NCBI GenBank assembly: GCA_963772955.1
Contig: CAVYZF010000010.1
Location: 370,630 to 434,629 of the forward strand
Reading direction: 5' to 3'
Origin: Gp6-AA40 sp963772955
Lineage (GTDB): Bacteria; Acidobacteriota; Vicinamibacteria; Vicinamibacterales; UBA2999
DNA length: 64,000 nucleotides
Shown: positions 49,491-57,601 of the stretch, one piece after another
How positions within the stretch are numbered: the stretch's first letter is position 1
How the letters are laid out: the number at the start of each line of letters is the position of its first letter
Notes under the pieces: generated by a model
What the model was told of the DNA's origin: nothing
Database searches by the model: none
Seen by the model: the letters and a program-made list of their open reading frames with translations, nothing else
Made by a program: the position numbers and the translations under genes

Positions 49491-51791
49491 ATGCACAAGT
49501 CTGACGTGCGCAACATCGTTCTGTTGTCGGACGGCACCGGCAACAGCTCCGCAAAGTTGATGAAGACCAACGTCTGGCGGATGTACGAGGCCATCGATCT
49601 GACGAAGGGCGATCAACTCGCCCTCTACGACAACGGTGTCGGCACGTCGTCGTTCAAGCCGCTGGCCGTCCTCGGCGGCGCGCTCGGGTGGGGCCTCAAG
49701 CGCAATGTGCGCACCCTCTACACGTTCATCTGTGCGAACTATCGTCCCGGGGACCGGATCTTCGCCTTCGGCTTCAGCCGCGGCGCCTTCACGATTCGCG
49801 TGCTGATCGGGCTGATTGCCGATCAAGGCCTCATCGCCGGCGTGAGAGGCCGGGAGCTCGAGCGGCAGGCGAGGTGGGCGTACCGCGCGTACCGTCGGCA
49901 GTTCAACGCAACCAACGGGTTGGTCACGCCGCTGCGCGCGATTCGGGACTGGCTTCTGCCAAAGCTCGAACGCAAGCCGCCGTATACGATGGACGGCCAC
50001 GTGATGGCACCGGTCACCTTCGTCGGCCTCTGGGACACCGTCGACGCCTACGGGTTGCCGATGGACGAGATGACGCGCGGGTGGGACCAGTGGGTGTGGC
50101 CGCTCTCGATCAACAACCACACGCGGCCGGACAACGTAGAGAAAATCTGCCACGCGGTGGCCCTCGACGACGAGCGGCACACGTTTCACCCGGTGCTGCT
50201 CGACGAAGGGTCCGAGCCCGCCTGCGACCATACCGACAAGGAGAGAGTCACGCAGGTGTGGTTTGCCGGCGTGCATTCAAACGTGGGTGGTGGCTATCCC
50301 GACGACTCGCTGGCCTGCGTGCCGCTGCGGTGGATGGCCGCCGAGGCGTGCAAGAAGCAGCTGCGCCTGCACCCGCATACCGAAAACGAATGGGCGGCGC
50401 GCGCCGATCCCAACGGCCCGCTCTACGATTCACGACGGGGGCTCGGCAGCTACTACCGTTACAACCCGCGCAGCATCAAGAAGCTCACCGACGACCGCTT
50501 CGCGGACGTGCACGTACCGAAGCCGAAGATCCACGAGAGCGTGTTTCACCGCATCGCCATCGGTCTCGGCGACTACGCGCCGATTGTGCTGCCCGACGAC
50601 TACGCCGTCGTGACCGGTGATGGCGTGCTTGTTGAGGGCGACCAGAACCCGTTCGAGCATTCGACGCAGTTGCAGTCGCGGTGTGCCGATCAGGAGCGCG
50701 TGTGGAACCTGGTCTGGTGGCGCCGCATCACGTATTTCACGACCGTCGGCCTCACCGTCCTGCTGTTCGCACGGCCCTTCGTCATCGATCCGTCCGCCGG
50801 CGGAATTCTGGCGGTGCCGTCGAACGGTCTGAGCGCGGCGGTCGGACTGCTGGCGACGTTCCTCCCGGACGCTGCCCTCCCGTGGGTCGAGTTCTACAAG
50901 TTTCGTCCGGTCCAGCTCATTCTGCTGGGAGGCTTCATCACCGTCCTGCTCGTGATCAGCACGGCGCTGCAGCGGGCGATCACCGATCGGATGCGGGCGT
51001 TGTGGGACGGTATCTTCAGGCAGCCGGCGACCGCCGTCACGCCGAGCCCAGGGCCGACGGACTGCGTGTACCGACTGCGATCGCATCCGCGCTACCGCAG
51101 TGCCTTCGCAGCGATGACCCAGAAGGTATTTCCGTTCATCTTTGGCGTCGGCTGCCTGGCCGCGCTCGTTCTGCTCATCGTCGGCACAGCGAACCGCGCG
51201 GTGTTTGCCGCGGCGAGCGCGACGGGTAATACGTGCCAGGACCGCGAAGACGGACCCCTTCCCTGGAATGGCTGGCCGAGAACACTCCGTCTACCGAGCC
51301 GCGAGCTGTGTCTGCAGACAGGCCTTCAGTTGCTCAAGGGTCAGCGCTACCGCGTAGAGATCGTGTTGCCCGACAATGACCAATGGAGTGACAAGTCGAT
51401 TCCGGTCAAATCGCCAGCCGGGTTCAGCAGCGGGGACGGCGGCCCGCTGTTCATCATGTTCCTTCCGTTCCGGCGAGTGCTCACGGCGCAGTGGTTCGCT
51501 CCGATGGTGCGGATAGGAAACACCGTCGCCGAATACCACCGGATCGATCAGCTCGAGGAGATCCCGTCGGCGCCGGCGAGCGCGTCCGGCGCCGCCCCCA
51601 GGCGTCAGGTGCGTGGATTCGTCGAGTTCACGCCGGCGCTCTCCGGCCAGATGTTCCTGTTCGTGAACGATGCGATCCTTCCGGGTCCGTGGCTGAAGAC
51701 GCTGTACAACAACAACCAAGGCACCGCGACGGTGACGGTTGCCGCAATCGAGCCCGACCCGGTCGCAGCAGCGCCGGGACAACGGCGATAA
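49491..51791 (+). CDS. DUF2235 alpha/beta-hydrolase with C-terminal membrane helices
   Basis: 766 residues from ATG 49491. The N-terminal half is a DUF2235 (Tle1-like) domain: IVLLSDGTGNS, nucleophile elbow GFSRGAF at about residues 93-99, FVGLWDTVDAYG with the catalytic Asp region, and WFAGVHSNVGGGYPD with the His. Four membrane helices follow between about residues 410 and 570 (ILLGGFITVLLVISTAL; FGVGCLAALVLLIVG), then a soluble C-terminal beta-rich domain. Tle1 relatives are type VI secretion phospholipases, but no secretion genes are nearby, so a housekeeping or envelope role is as likely. Confidence 0.88.
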   Translation: MHKSDVRNIVLLSDGTGNSSAKLMKTNVWRMYEAIDLTKGDQLALYDNGVGTSSFKPLAVLGGALGWGLKRNVRTLYTFICANYRPGDRIFAFGFSRGAFTIRVLIGLIADQGLIAGVRGRELERQARWAYRAYRRQFNATNGLVTPLRAIRDWLLPKLERKPPYTMDGHVMAPVTFVGLWDTVDAYGLPMDEMTRGWDQWVWPLSINNHTRPDNVEKICHAVALDDERHTFHPVLLDEGSEPACDHTDKERVTQVWFAGVHSNVGGGYPDDSLACVPLRWMAAEACKKQLRLHPHTENEWAARADPNGPLYDSRRGLGSYYRYNPRSIKKLTDDRFADVHVPKPKIHESVFHRIAIGLGDYAPIVLPDDYAVVTGDGVLVEGDQNPFEHSTQLQSRCADQERVWNLVWWRRITYFTTVGLTVLLFARPFVIDPSAGGILAVPSNGLSAAVGLLATFLPDAALPWVEFYKFRPVQLILLGGFITVLLVISTALQRAITDRMRALWDGIFRQPATAVTPSPGPTDCVYRLRSHPRYRSAFAAMTQKVFPFIFGVGCLAALVLLIVGTANRAVFAAASATGNTCQDREDGPLPWNGWPRTLRLPSRELCLQTGLQLLKGQRYRVEIVLPDNDQWSDKSIPVKSPAGFSSGDGGPLFIMFLPFRRVLTAQWFAPMVRIGNTVAEYHRIDQLEEIPSAPASASGAAPRRQVRGFVEFTPALSGQMFLFVNDAILPGPWLKTLYNNNQGTATVTVAAIEPDPVAAAPGQRR

Positions 51792-51860
51792 CGCGGACAG
51801 GACGCCCGCGCTCACTTCGTGCGGATCGGCTCGGCCGGGCGTTGCGTTACGATGGTTGTC

Positions 51861-53525
51861 ATGACCCGTGCAGTGGTTCTCTCGCTGCTCGTCTTGATCA
51901 TCCCGCGCGCGGTGTGCGCTCAGACGCTGAGCGCCCTTCATGTAAAGGTCGCGCTTGCTGACGCCGACGGGAAGGCGACGCCGGTGCCGCGGCATGCGCT
52001 CCTCATCAGCGACAATCCCGCCACTGCCGAACCACGCCTGGTCTACACCGGGCCCGACGGAACTGTGGACGTCAAGTTGCGGCCCGGGAACTACACGGTG
52101 GAATCGGACCACCCGGTTGTGTTCAACGGCAAAGCGTTCGAATGGATCCAGCATCTGGATATCGTCGCCGGCCGCGATGCCGTCCTCGAGATGACGGACC
52201 GAAACGCGAGACTCGCGACAGCAGATTCGCTCTCTGCCGCGGCGATCAAGTCCGATCCATGGATCATCCTCCCGCCACGGCAGGAGAGCGTCGTCGCACT
52301 GTGGACGGCGACGACGCGGGTATCGGGATTCGTCATCGACGCGAAAGGACTCATCGCGACGAGCCAGCGCGCGATCGGCGGCGCGACCACGGCTGAAGTG
52401 CAGCTCGCGCCGGACGTCAAAGTCGCCGCAACGGTGCTCGTCGCGGATTCGATGCGCGACGTCGCGATCCTCTGGGTGAATCCGACGGCCGTGGCGTCAG
52501 TCCGGCCGATCGAACTCGGATGCGGTCAGGCGGTGCCGACGGTTGTGAATGGACAGGACATCTTCACGATCGGCGCACCTCTCAGTCAGTTGAAAGGAAT
52601 CACACCGGGAAGTGTGACTCGCGTCGACGCGCAGAGTATCGTCTCCGACTTCAGGCTCAGGCGTGGAGGCGTCGGTGGCCCGGTCTTCACCGCCGATGGC
52701 ACCCTCGTCGGGATCACGTCCCTGCCGAATCAAAAAGATGATCAAGATCTGATTCGTCTCGCAGATCCGAAAATCGTGCGCACCAGCGCCGCCTGCGATG
52801 CGGTTGTTTCTGCCGAGAAGAAGATGGCGAGCGCTGCGCCGCCGAGCCACACGCATCTTCCGGTGGAGCCGGCTTCGCCGTTCCCACTGGATGCGCTCAA
52901 GACTGCCGTTCAAGGTCGCGCCGGCAGCCTCAACCCATACCAAATCGCCTCGTCTGACTTCGACGTAGCGTTCTTCACGCCCCTGCAGACCTACGGCCCG
53001 CAGTATCTGGCCGAGCAGATGCGGAATCGCGAACGCACGAGCGGCACGCGCACGGTTGTCACCGATCAGGGAATCGTCCGGCCGCTGATGGATTTCCGCA
53101 ACTGGTCCGACTACGTCGCCGATTTTCCGCCTGTGCTGCTGGTTCGCATCACGCCGAAAGCGGCCGAAGGCTTCTGGACGACGGTCGCGCGTGGCGCCGC
53201 GCAGACGCAAGGCGTCGCGATTCCAGCCATCAAGCGGCCGAAATCAGCGTTCGCGAGCCTGCGCGCCTTCTGCGGCGACGCCGAGGTCACGCCGATCCAC
53301 CCGTTCAAGCTCGAACAGCGGGTGGGTGACTCGACGCTCTACGAAGGTCTCTACGTCTTCGATCCCGGCGCGCTCGGACCGCAGTGCGGAACGGTCAAGC
53401 TCACGCTGTACTCGGAGAAGGAGCCGGAAAAAGGCGAGACTCGCGTCGTCGAACCGCGCGTGATCGAGCAGATCTGGCAGGACTTCGAACCCTACCGGGC
53501 GGCGAAGGACAAGTCAGGGGTTTGA
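51861..53525 (+). CDS. Exported HtrA/trypsin-like protein with lost catalytic residues
   Basis: 554 residues with a signal peptide (RAVCAQTLS). An N-terminal beta-sandwich (DGTVDVKLRPGNYTVESD) resembles a carboxypeptidase-regulatory domain. The following region matches the trypsin-like fold: SGFVIDAKGLIATSQRAIGG, where the catalytic His of the TNxHV motif is replaced; DSMRDVAILWVN, where the Asp remains; and RRGGVGGPVFTADG, where the GNSGG Ser is Val. It should therefore be proteolytically inactive. The C-terminal 200 residues are unassigned. Start at ATG 51861. Confidence 0.8.
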   Translation: MTRAVVLSLLVLIIPRAVCAQTLSALHVKVALADADGKATPVPRHALLISDNPATAEPRLVYTGPDGTVDVKLRPGNYTVESDHPVVFNGKAFEWIQHLDIVAGRDAVLEMTDRNARLATADSLSAAAIKSDPWIILPPRQESVVALWTATTRVSGFVIDAKGLIATSQRAIGGATTAEVQLAPDVKVAATVLVADSMRDVAILWVNPTAVASVRPIELGCGQAVPTVVNGQDIFTIGAPLSQLKGITPGSVTRVDAQSIVSDFRLRRGGVGGPVFTADGTLVGITSLPNQKDDQDLIRLADPKIVRTSAACDAVVSAEKKMASAAPPSHTHLPVEPASPFPLDALKTAVQGRAGSLNPYQIASSDFDVAFFTPLQTYGPQYLAEQMRNRERTSGTRTVVTDQGIVRPLMDFRNWSDYVADFPPVLLVRITPKAAEGFWTTVARGAAQTQGVAIPAIKRPKSAFASLRAFCGDAEVTPIHPFKLEQRVGDSTLYEGLYVFDPGALGPQCGTVKLTLYSEKEPEKGETRVVEPRVIEQIWQDFEPYRAAKDKSGV

Positions 53526-53585
53526 CGAAAGTTTGTTCGTGTCCCCCGCGTCTCCGGCGTATTGTCTGCCCGACGCGAGGAACGA

Positions 53586-54638
53586 ATGGCAGGTTCAGGA
53601 CGATCGATACCGTTGATTCGAGCGCTCGCCATCGCCGGGATGATGACGAGTGGCGGCGACGCGCTGGGCGCGCCCCTGCAGTTCGCCGGCGCGCCGTGTG
53701 CCAGGCCGCCGGAACTCCACTGCCCCGACTCCGGATGTGCGGCGCAAGTCGTCGTGAATGGCGGCTCCGTCGTCGAAGCCAAAACGGGCCGAACCTACTT
53801 TCTCGACTACCCGTGCGATCTGAAACGTGGCGAGAAGGTCACGTTCATCCTGAGCCTGCACGGCGGCGGATCGTACGGCAACTGGCAACGGCACTACTTT
53901 CCGATCCTCGACTACGTCGACAAGTACCGCCTGGTCATCGCCACGCCGTTCTCGCCGCGCCGGGTCTGGACCGCAGACGACGATGGCTATCTGCAGAACA
54001 TCGTGACGAGCGTCATCGAGCAGCTCGGGCATGCCAACATTAAAGCTTTCTGGCTGGCCGGCCATTCACAAGGGGGCCTCACCTCAACCCGCATCGTCTG
54101 CAGTGACTTCTTCAAGACGAAGGTCGATGGATTCCTGAGCCTGTCGGGTGGTCGCGTCGGGGGGCAGGCCGGTCGCGCGGCGAACTTTGGCGTACCCGCG
54201 GCGAGGGGAGCGACAGACGCTGGTCGTGGCGCGGCGCCACCGGCGGCACTGCCTCCCGGTGCGCTGGTGATTCCACCACCGCCGGCGTGTGATTTCACAT
54301 CTTCGAAACTGGCGAGCACGAGATCAGCGCGCTGCCAACGGCGTCGGAGCGCGCGGAATACGGATGCTCGGCCGAGAGGAAGCGCGCGAAGTCGTCGACG
54401 TCAAAGCGGGCTACGTCTACGACGGGACGCGACGGATCCGGTTCGAAGGCGTGGGGGCTTCTGCCGCGGCCGGGGAAGGCAGAGGTCATGTCATTTCGCA
54501 ATTGCCAGGCGGCGAGTCGTCGCCGACGTTGTTCGCATCGACAAGGGACACACCGAAGGCCTCGAGCCGAAGGTGACCGAGGAACTGGTGAAGCTGATGC
54601 TGTCGGCTCGTGGCGGCAAGATCCAGCAAGGCGGGTAG
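53586..54638 (+). CDS. PHB-depolymerase/feruloyl-esterase-like exported hydrolase (three frameshifts)
   Basis: Signal peptide at the start (MAGSGRSIPLIRALAIAG). The alpha/beta-hydrolase has an oxyanion region FILSLHGGGSYGNWQ, nucleophile elbow LAGHSQGG, and, in a later frame, the His-containing RIDKGHTEGLEPKV. Between about 54295 and 54520 the frame shifts three times; the pieces HIFETGEHEISALPTASERA and VVDVKAGYVYDGTR link the two ends. Family: LpqC/poly(3-hydroxybutyrate) depolymerase type esterases. It ends 10 bp before the CMD-like gene. Confidence 0.65.
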   Translation: MAGSGRSIPLIRALAIAGMMTSGGDALGAPLQFAGAPCARPPELHCPDSGCAAQVVVNGGSVVEAKTGRTYFLDYPCDLKRGEKVTFILSLHGGGSYGNWQRHYFPILDYVDKYRLVIATPFSPRRVWTADDDGYLQNIVTSVIEQLGHANIKAFWLAGHSQGGLTSTRIVCSDFFKTKVDGFLSLSGGRVGGQAGRAANFGVPAARGATDAGRGAAPPAALPPGALVIPPPPACDFTSSKLASTRSARCQRRRSARNTDARPRGSARSRRRQSGLRLRRDATDPVRRRGGFCRGRGRQRSCHFAIARRRVVADVVRIDKGHTEGLEPKVTEELVKLMLSARGGKIQQGG

Positions 54639-54648
54639 AGGAGACATC

Positions 54649-55302
54649 ATGCTCACACGATCGTTGTCGTTCCTGATCGTCATTGCATCGGCCACGATGC
54701 TCGGAGGTCAATCGAGTCTCCCCGCGGACATACACCCGGAGTCGCTCTCGCGTCTGCCTCCGATTCAGCGCAGTGAGTTGAACGAGGACGGCAAGCGCAT
54801 CTACGACGCGATCGCCAGCGGCGGTCGCGGGATGCCAAAGACCGGACCCGCCGCCGTCTCGATGTACAGCCCGAAAGCCGCAGAGTCGATTCAGGCGCTG
54901 AATCAGTACTTGCGGACCACGGTCGTTGGTAGCCGATTCTTCGAGCTGTCCGCGCTCATCGCCGCCCGCGAATTCGATCAGCAGTACCAGTGGTCAGGTC
55001 ACGAGCCAACGGCCCTGCGTGCGGGCCTTGAGCAGTCGGTCATCGACGTCGTGAAGCTCGATAAAGACGTGAATGGTCTGTCGGAGAAGGATGCGACGGT
55101 GATCCGTCTGGGCCGGGCGCTCTTCCGCGATCACAAGGTGAGCCCCGATCTCTGGGCGAAGACGGTGTCGCTGTTTGGACGTCAGGGCGCCGTGGAAATC
55201 ACGGCGATCATGGGGGACTATGCGATGGCGGCCGTCATGTTGACGGCCGCAGACCAGCAGCTTCCGCCCGAGCGGAAGCCGCTGCTGCCGCCACGACGAT
55301 GA
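54649..55302 (+). CDS. Exported carboxymuconolactone-decarboxylase-like (AhpD fold) protein
   Basis: 217 residues from ATG 54649 with GAGGAG 7 nt upstream and a signal peptide (ATMLGGQSSL). The helical CMD fold is indicated by RFFELSALIAAREFDQQYQW and GHEPTALRAGLEQSVIDVVK, and by GRQGAVEITAIMGDYAMAAV. The CxxC pair of AhpD is absent; the conserved His of the H-E-P-x-A segment is kept. This cysteine-less, exported subgroup has no known reaction. It may be coupled to the esterase upstream. Confidence 0.82.
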   Translation: MLTRSLSFLIVIASATMLGGQSSLPADIHPESLSRLPPIQRSELNEDGKRIYDAIASGGRGMPKTGPAAVSMYSPKAAESIQALNQYLRTTVVGSRFFELSALIAAREFDQQYQWSGHEPTALRAGLEQSVIDVVKLDKDVNGLSEKDATVIRLGRALFRDHKVSPDLWAKTVSLFGRQGAVEITAIMGDYAMAAVMLTAADQQLPPERKPLLPPRR

Positions 55303-55332
55303 GGCGTGCGTGTTGCGGGGCCCGGCGCTGGA

Positions 55333-55545
55333 TCAGCCCGGCGTGCCGTCGTCGTCTGCGCCGAGCTCCTCTTCGGCGTGCTTGATGTCGCTGGTGTTGG
55401 CGCTCGTCACGTCTTCGGTGAGAGCAACGGCGCTTGTGCGCCAGTCGAGGCCATCTGCATCAGGTTCGCCCCACACGTCCGGTGTGGATTCAACGGCGCC
55501 CTTCGTCAGATCCTCATCGATTTGCCGGTCCGCTCGTGGGTCCAT
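55333..55545 (-). CDS. Small acidic protein, 70 residues, unknown
   Basis: ATG at 55545 with AGGGAG 6 nt upstream. It reads MDPRADRQIDEDLTKGAVES, then WGEPDADGLDWRTSAVAL, ending in a Glu/Asp-rich tail. Composition is soluble and probably disordered. It overlaps no other gene and sits in the otherwise empty region between the CMD-like gene and the transglutaminase pair. I do not recognise it. Confidence 0.5.
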   Translation of the reverse strand: MDPRADRQIDEDLTKGAVESTPDVWGEPDADGLDWRTSAVALTEDVTSANTSDIKHAEEELGADDDGTPG

Positions 55546-55603
55546 CGTGTTCTCCCTGCGAGAGTGAACGGCCGCTTCAACGGGGAGCGGTACAGGACGG
55601 ATC

Positions 55604-56533
55604 TTACACAGGTCGCCCTGCCGGGCCTAGCAACATTCCTGTGTGCCCTCTTCCTGAGACTGCGGTCCCGGTTACGTCGGTCACGCTGATGTTGACGTCC
55701 ATCCTCCGGAAGGACGTCGTGGGCCCGCGGAACGTGCCCCACAGCGGGAGTGCGTTCCGCTGGTCCCACGCCACAGCCACGCGGATCAGGTTGCGATTGC
55801 CGACGATGCTGTTGGTCGGGTCGAAATCGACCCATCCCGCGCCTGGTAGGTACGCCTGCATCCAGCCGTGCGTCGCGCCCCCACCAACTTCGGCGCCGCC
55901 CTGATCCGGCACGAAGATGTAACCGCTGACGAATCGTGCCGCTACGCCGAGTGATCGCACGGCCTCTATCATCAGCACCGCCAGGTCACGACAGCTGCCA
56001 CTGCCCCGTCGAAGCGTCTCGCCGGGACTCTGTACGCCTTTCTCACTGCGACGGACGTAAGCGAGGTCGCCCTTGATACCACGGGTCATCGAATCAAGAA
56101 GGTCCATCGTCGTGGTCGGTCCCACCGGCGACACGAAGCGCGCCGCCCAGGGACCAAGGTCATCGTCCGGGTAGTGGCGTGTCAAGGCACCGAGCAGATC
56201 GGGCCGCTCATCGTCGGAGTATCGAAACGGGTACGTGTGCGCGGCGGCGTCAAGGGTGTAGTGCGGCAGCGCCGTCTCGATGTGCTCGAGTGTCACGGTG
56301 CTGTCGAACCGCAGCTCAGATGCGGCTGCGTCGAAGGTCGCGATGGCCACTGAGTTGTCGAAGACGTCGTGCAGCCAGCGCAGATCGGCAGGCTGCGGCA
56401 CGATGTCCAGTCGCGTGCTGATGAGGCGAAGATCGTGGCTCTCGCGCGGCCGGAACATCATGCGATGTTCACCGAACTGGACCGGCTCTGAGTATCGGTA
56501 GACGGTGACGTGCCGGACCGTCAGGGTCCGCAT
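55604..56533 (-). CDS. Transglutaminase-like protein (N-terminal beta-sandwich type)
   Basis: 309 residues from ATG 56533. An N-terminal domain (LTVRHVTVYRYSEPVQFGEH; MFRPRESHDLRL) precedes a transglutaminase-like papain fold with Cys in RGSGSCRDLAVLM, His in ATHGWMQAYL, and Asp in WVDFDPTNSIVG. Such proteins are cytoplasmic and often found in pairs. It follows the second transglutaminase gene by 31 bp on the same strand. Confidence 0.92.
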   Translation of the reverse strand: MRTLTVRHVTVYRYSEPVQFGEHRMMFRPRESHDLRLISTRLDIVPQPADLRWLHDVFDNSVAIATFDAAASELRFDSTVTLEHIETALPHYTLDAAAHTYPFRYSDDERPDLLGALTRHYPDDDLGPWAARFVSPVGPTTTMDLLDSMTRGIKGDLAYVRRSEKGVQSPGETLRRGSGSCRDLAVLMIEAVRSLGVAARFVSGYIFVPDQGGAEVGGGATHGWMQAYLPGAGWVDFDPTNSIVGNRNLIRVAVAWDQRNALPLWGTFRGPTTSFRRMDVNISVTDVTGTAVSGRGHTGMLLGPAGRPV

Positions 56534-56564
56534 GCCGTCTCGGATGCGTCGTTGACGTCGGCGC

Positions 56565-57389
56565 TCACGATGGCGTGGTGACCTCGTCGGCCCACACCGT
56601 GAAACCCGAAAGCACGTTTGGACCAAACGTGTTGCTGAGGGCCACATCGGTTGCGTCGCGGCCGCGCGCCATCAGCACGCGACCGAGCCGCGGAACGTTA
56701 TTCCGTGCGTCGAACACGTGCCAACGGCCGCCGATATAGGCTTCAAACCAGGCCGCGAAGTCCATCGGACCGTACGGCGGCTGGACACCGATGTCGCTGA
56801 GATAACCCGTGCAGTAGCGGGCGGGGATATTCAGGCAACGGCAGAAGGCGATCGCCAGATGGGCGTAGTCGCGACACACGCCGCGGCCTTCTTGAAAGGC
56901 TTCCCATGCCGTCCGCGTCGCTCGCGCGTCCTGATAGTCGAAGCGGATGTGACGATGGACGAAATCGCAGATTGCCTGGACCCGATGTGCGCCCGTGTGT
57001 GCGTTACCGAACAGGTCCCACGCGATCGTGGCCAGACGATCGGTCTCGCAATAGCGGCTGCCAAGAAGGAACGTGAGCGCTTCGTCAGGAAGCTCCTCGA
57101 TGGGATGCTGATTGTCAGCCGTCGCGATCGGATCCGGTTGGCCGCAATCGTTCAGCAGTGCAGTCGCAGACAGGCGCACACGGCCTTGTGGCGCCCGAAT
57201 GCGCGTACACCAATTGCCGAAGCTGTCGCGATACGAGTTGATGGGAACACACGGCTCGGTGACCATCTGGTCGGCGACCACGATATCCGCGGCGCGCGTG
57301 TGATGAACGTTCAGCATCAAGAGCATCGGCGTTGGCTGCGGCAGGTCGTAGATCAACTCGTAGCCGACGCGCATCGTGAATGGCGTCAT
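56565..57389 (-). CDS. Transglutaminase-like protein
   Basis: 274 residues. Opens with RVGYELIYDLPQPTPMLLML, a hallmark of this subgroup, and carries Cys in GRGVCRDYAHLAIAFCR, His replaced in context by the FAAWFEAYIG block, and Asp in WHVFDARNN. Start ATG 57389 or 57374. It is first of a two-gene operon; the paired gene is a full-length transglutaminase. The canonical His of the HAW motif is not obvious here, which may reflect a changed active site. Confidence 0.88.
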   Translation of the reverse strand: MTPFTMRVGYELIYDLPQPTPMLLMLNVHHTRAADIVVADQMVTEPCVPINSYRDSFGNWCTRIRAPQGRVRLSATALLNDCGQPDPIATADNQHPIEELPDEALTFLLGSRYCETDRLATIAWDLFGNAHTGAHRVQAICDFVHRHIRFDYQDARATRTAWEAFQEGRGVCRDYAHLAIAFCRCLNIPARYCTGYLSDIGVQPPYGPMDFAAWFEAYIGGRWHVFDARNNVPRLGRVLMARGRDATDVALSNTFGPNVLSGFTVWADEVTTPS

Positions 57390-57601
57390 GCGCCGACACT
57401 ATCGATGAACACGGACTTCGCGAACCGTGTGGAGAGACTGCTATACGCGATACGGTGAACCATGTGGCGCCCAACTCTCGCAAGGGCTTTGGTGAGGACT
57501 CCCCGCAGAGCAGGCCAAGGGAAGAAAAGTACTCAGAAAAGCGTGGAGATTGAGTATGCGCTCTTCGACCTGGAATCACAAGACGAGTGCATCGACTTGT
57601 G

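Noticed and set aside
49491..51791. Type VI secretion effector of Tle1 type
   Set aside because: The hydrolase domain fits, but no VgrG, immunity or secretion genes are nearby and the C-terminal half is a membrane and exported domain not typical of effectors.
57390..57601. Small open frames between the transglutaminase start and the DUF1552 end
   Set aside because: No ribosome site, no protein-like pattern and no similarity to any family I know; I see nothing functional there.
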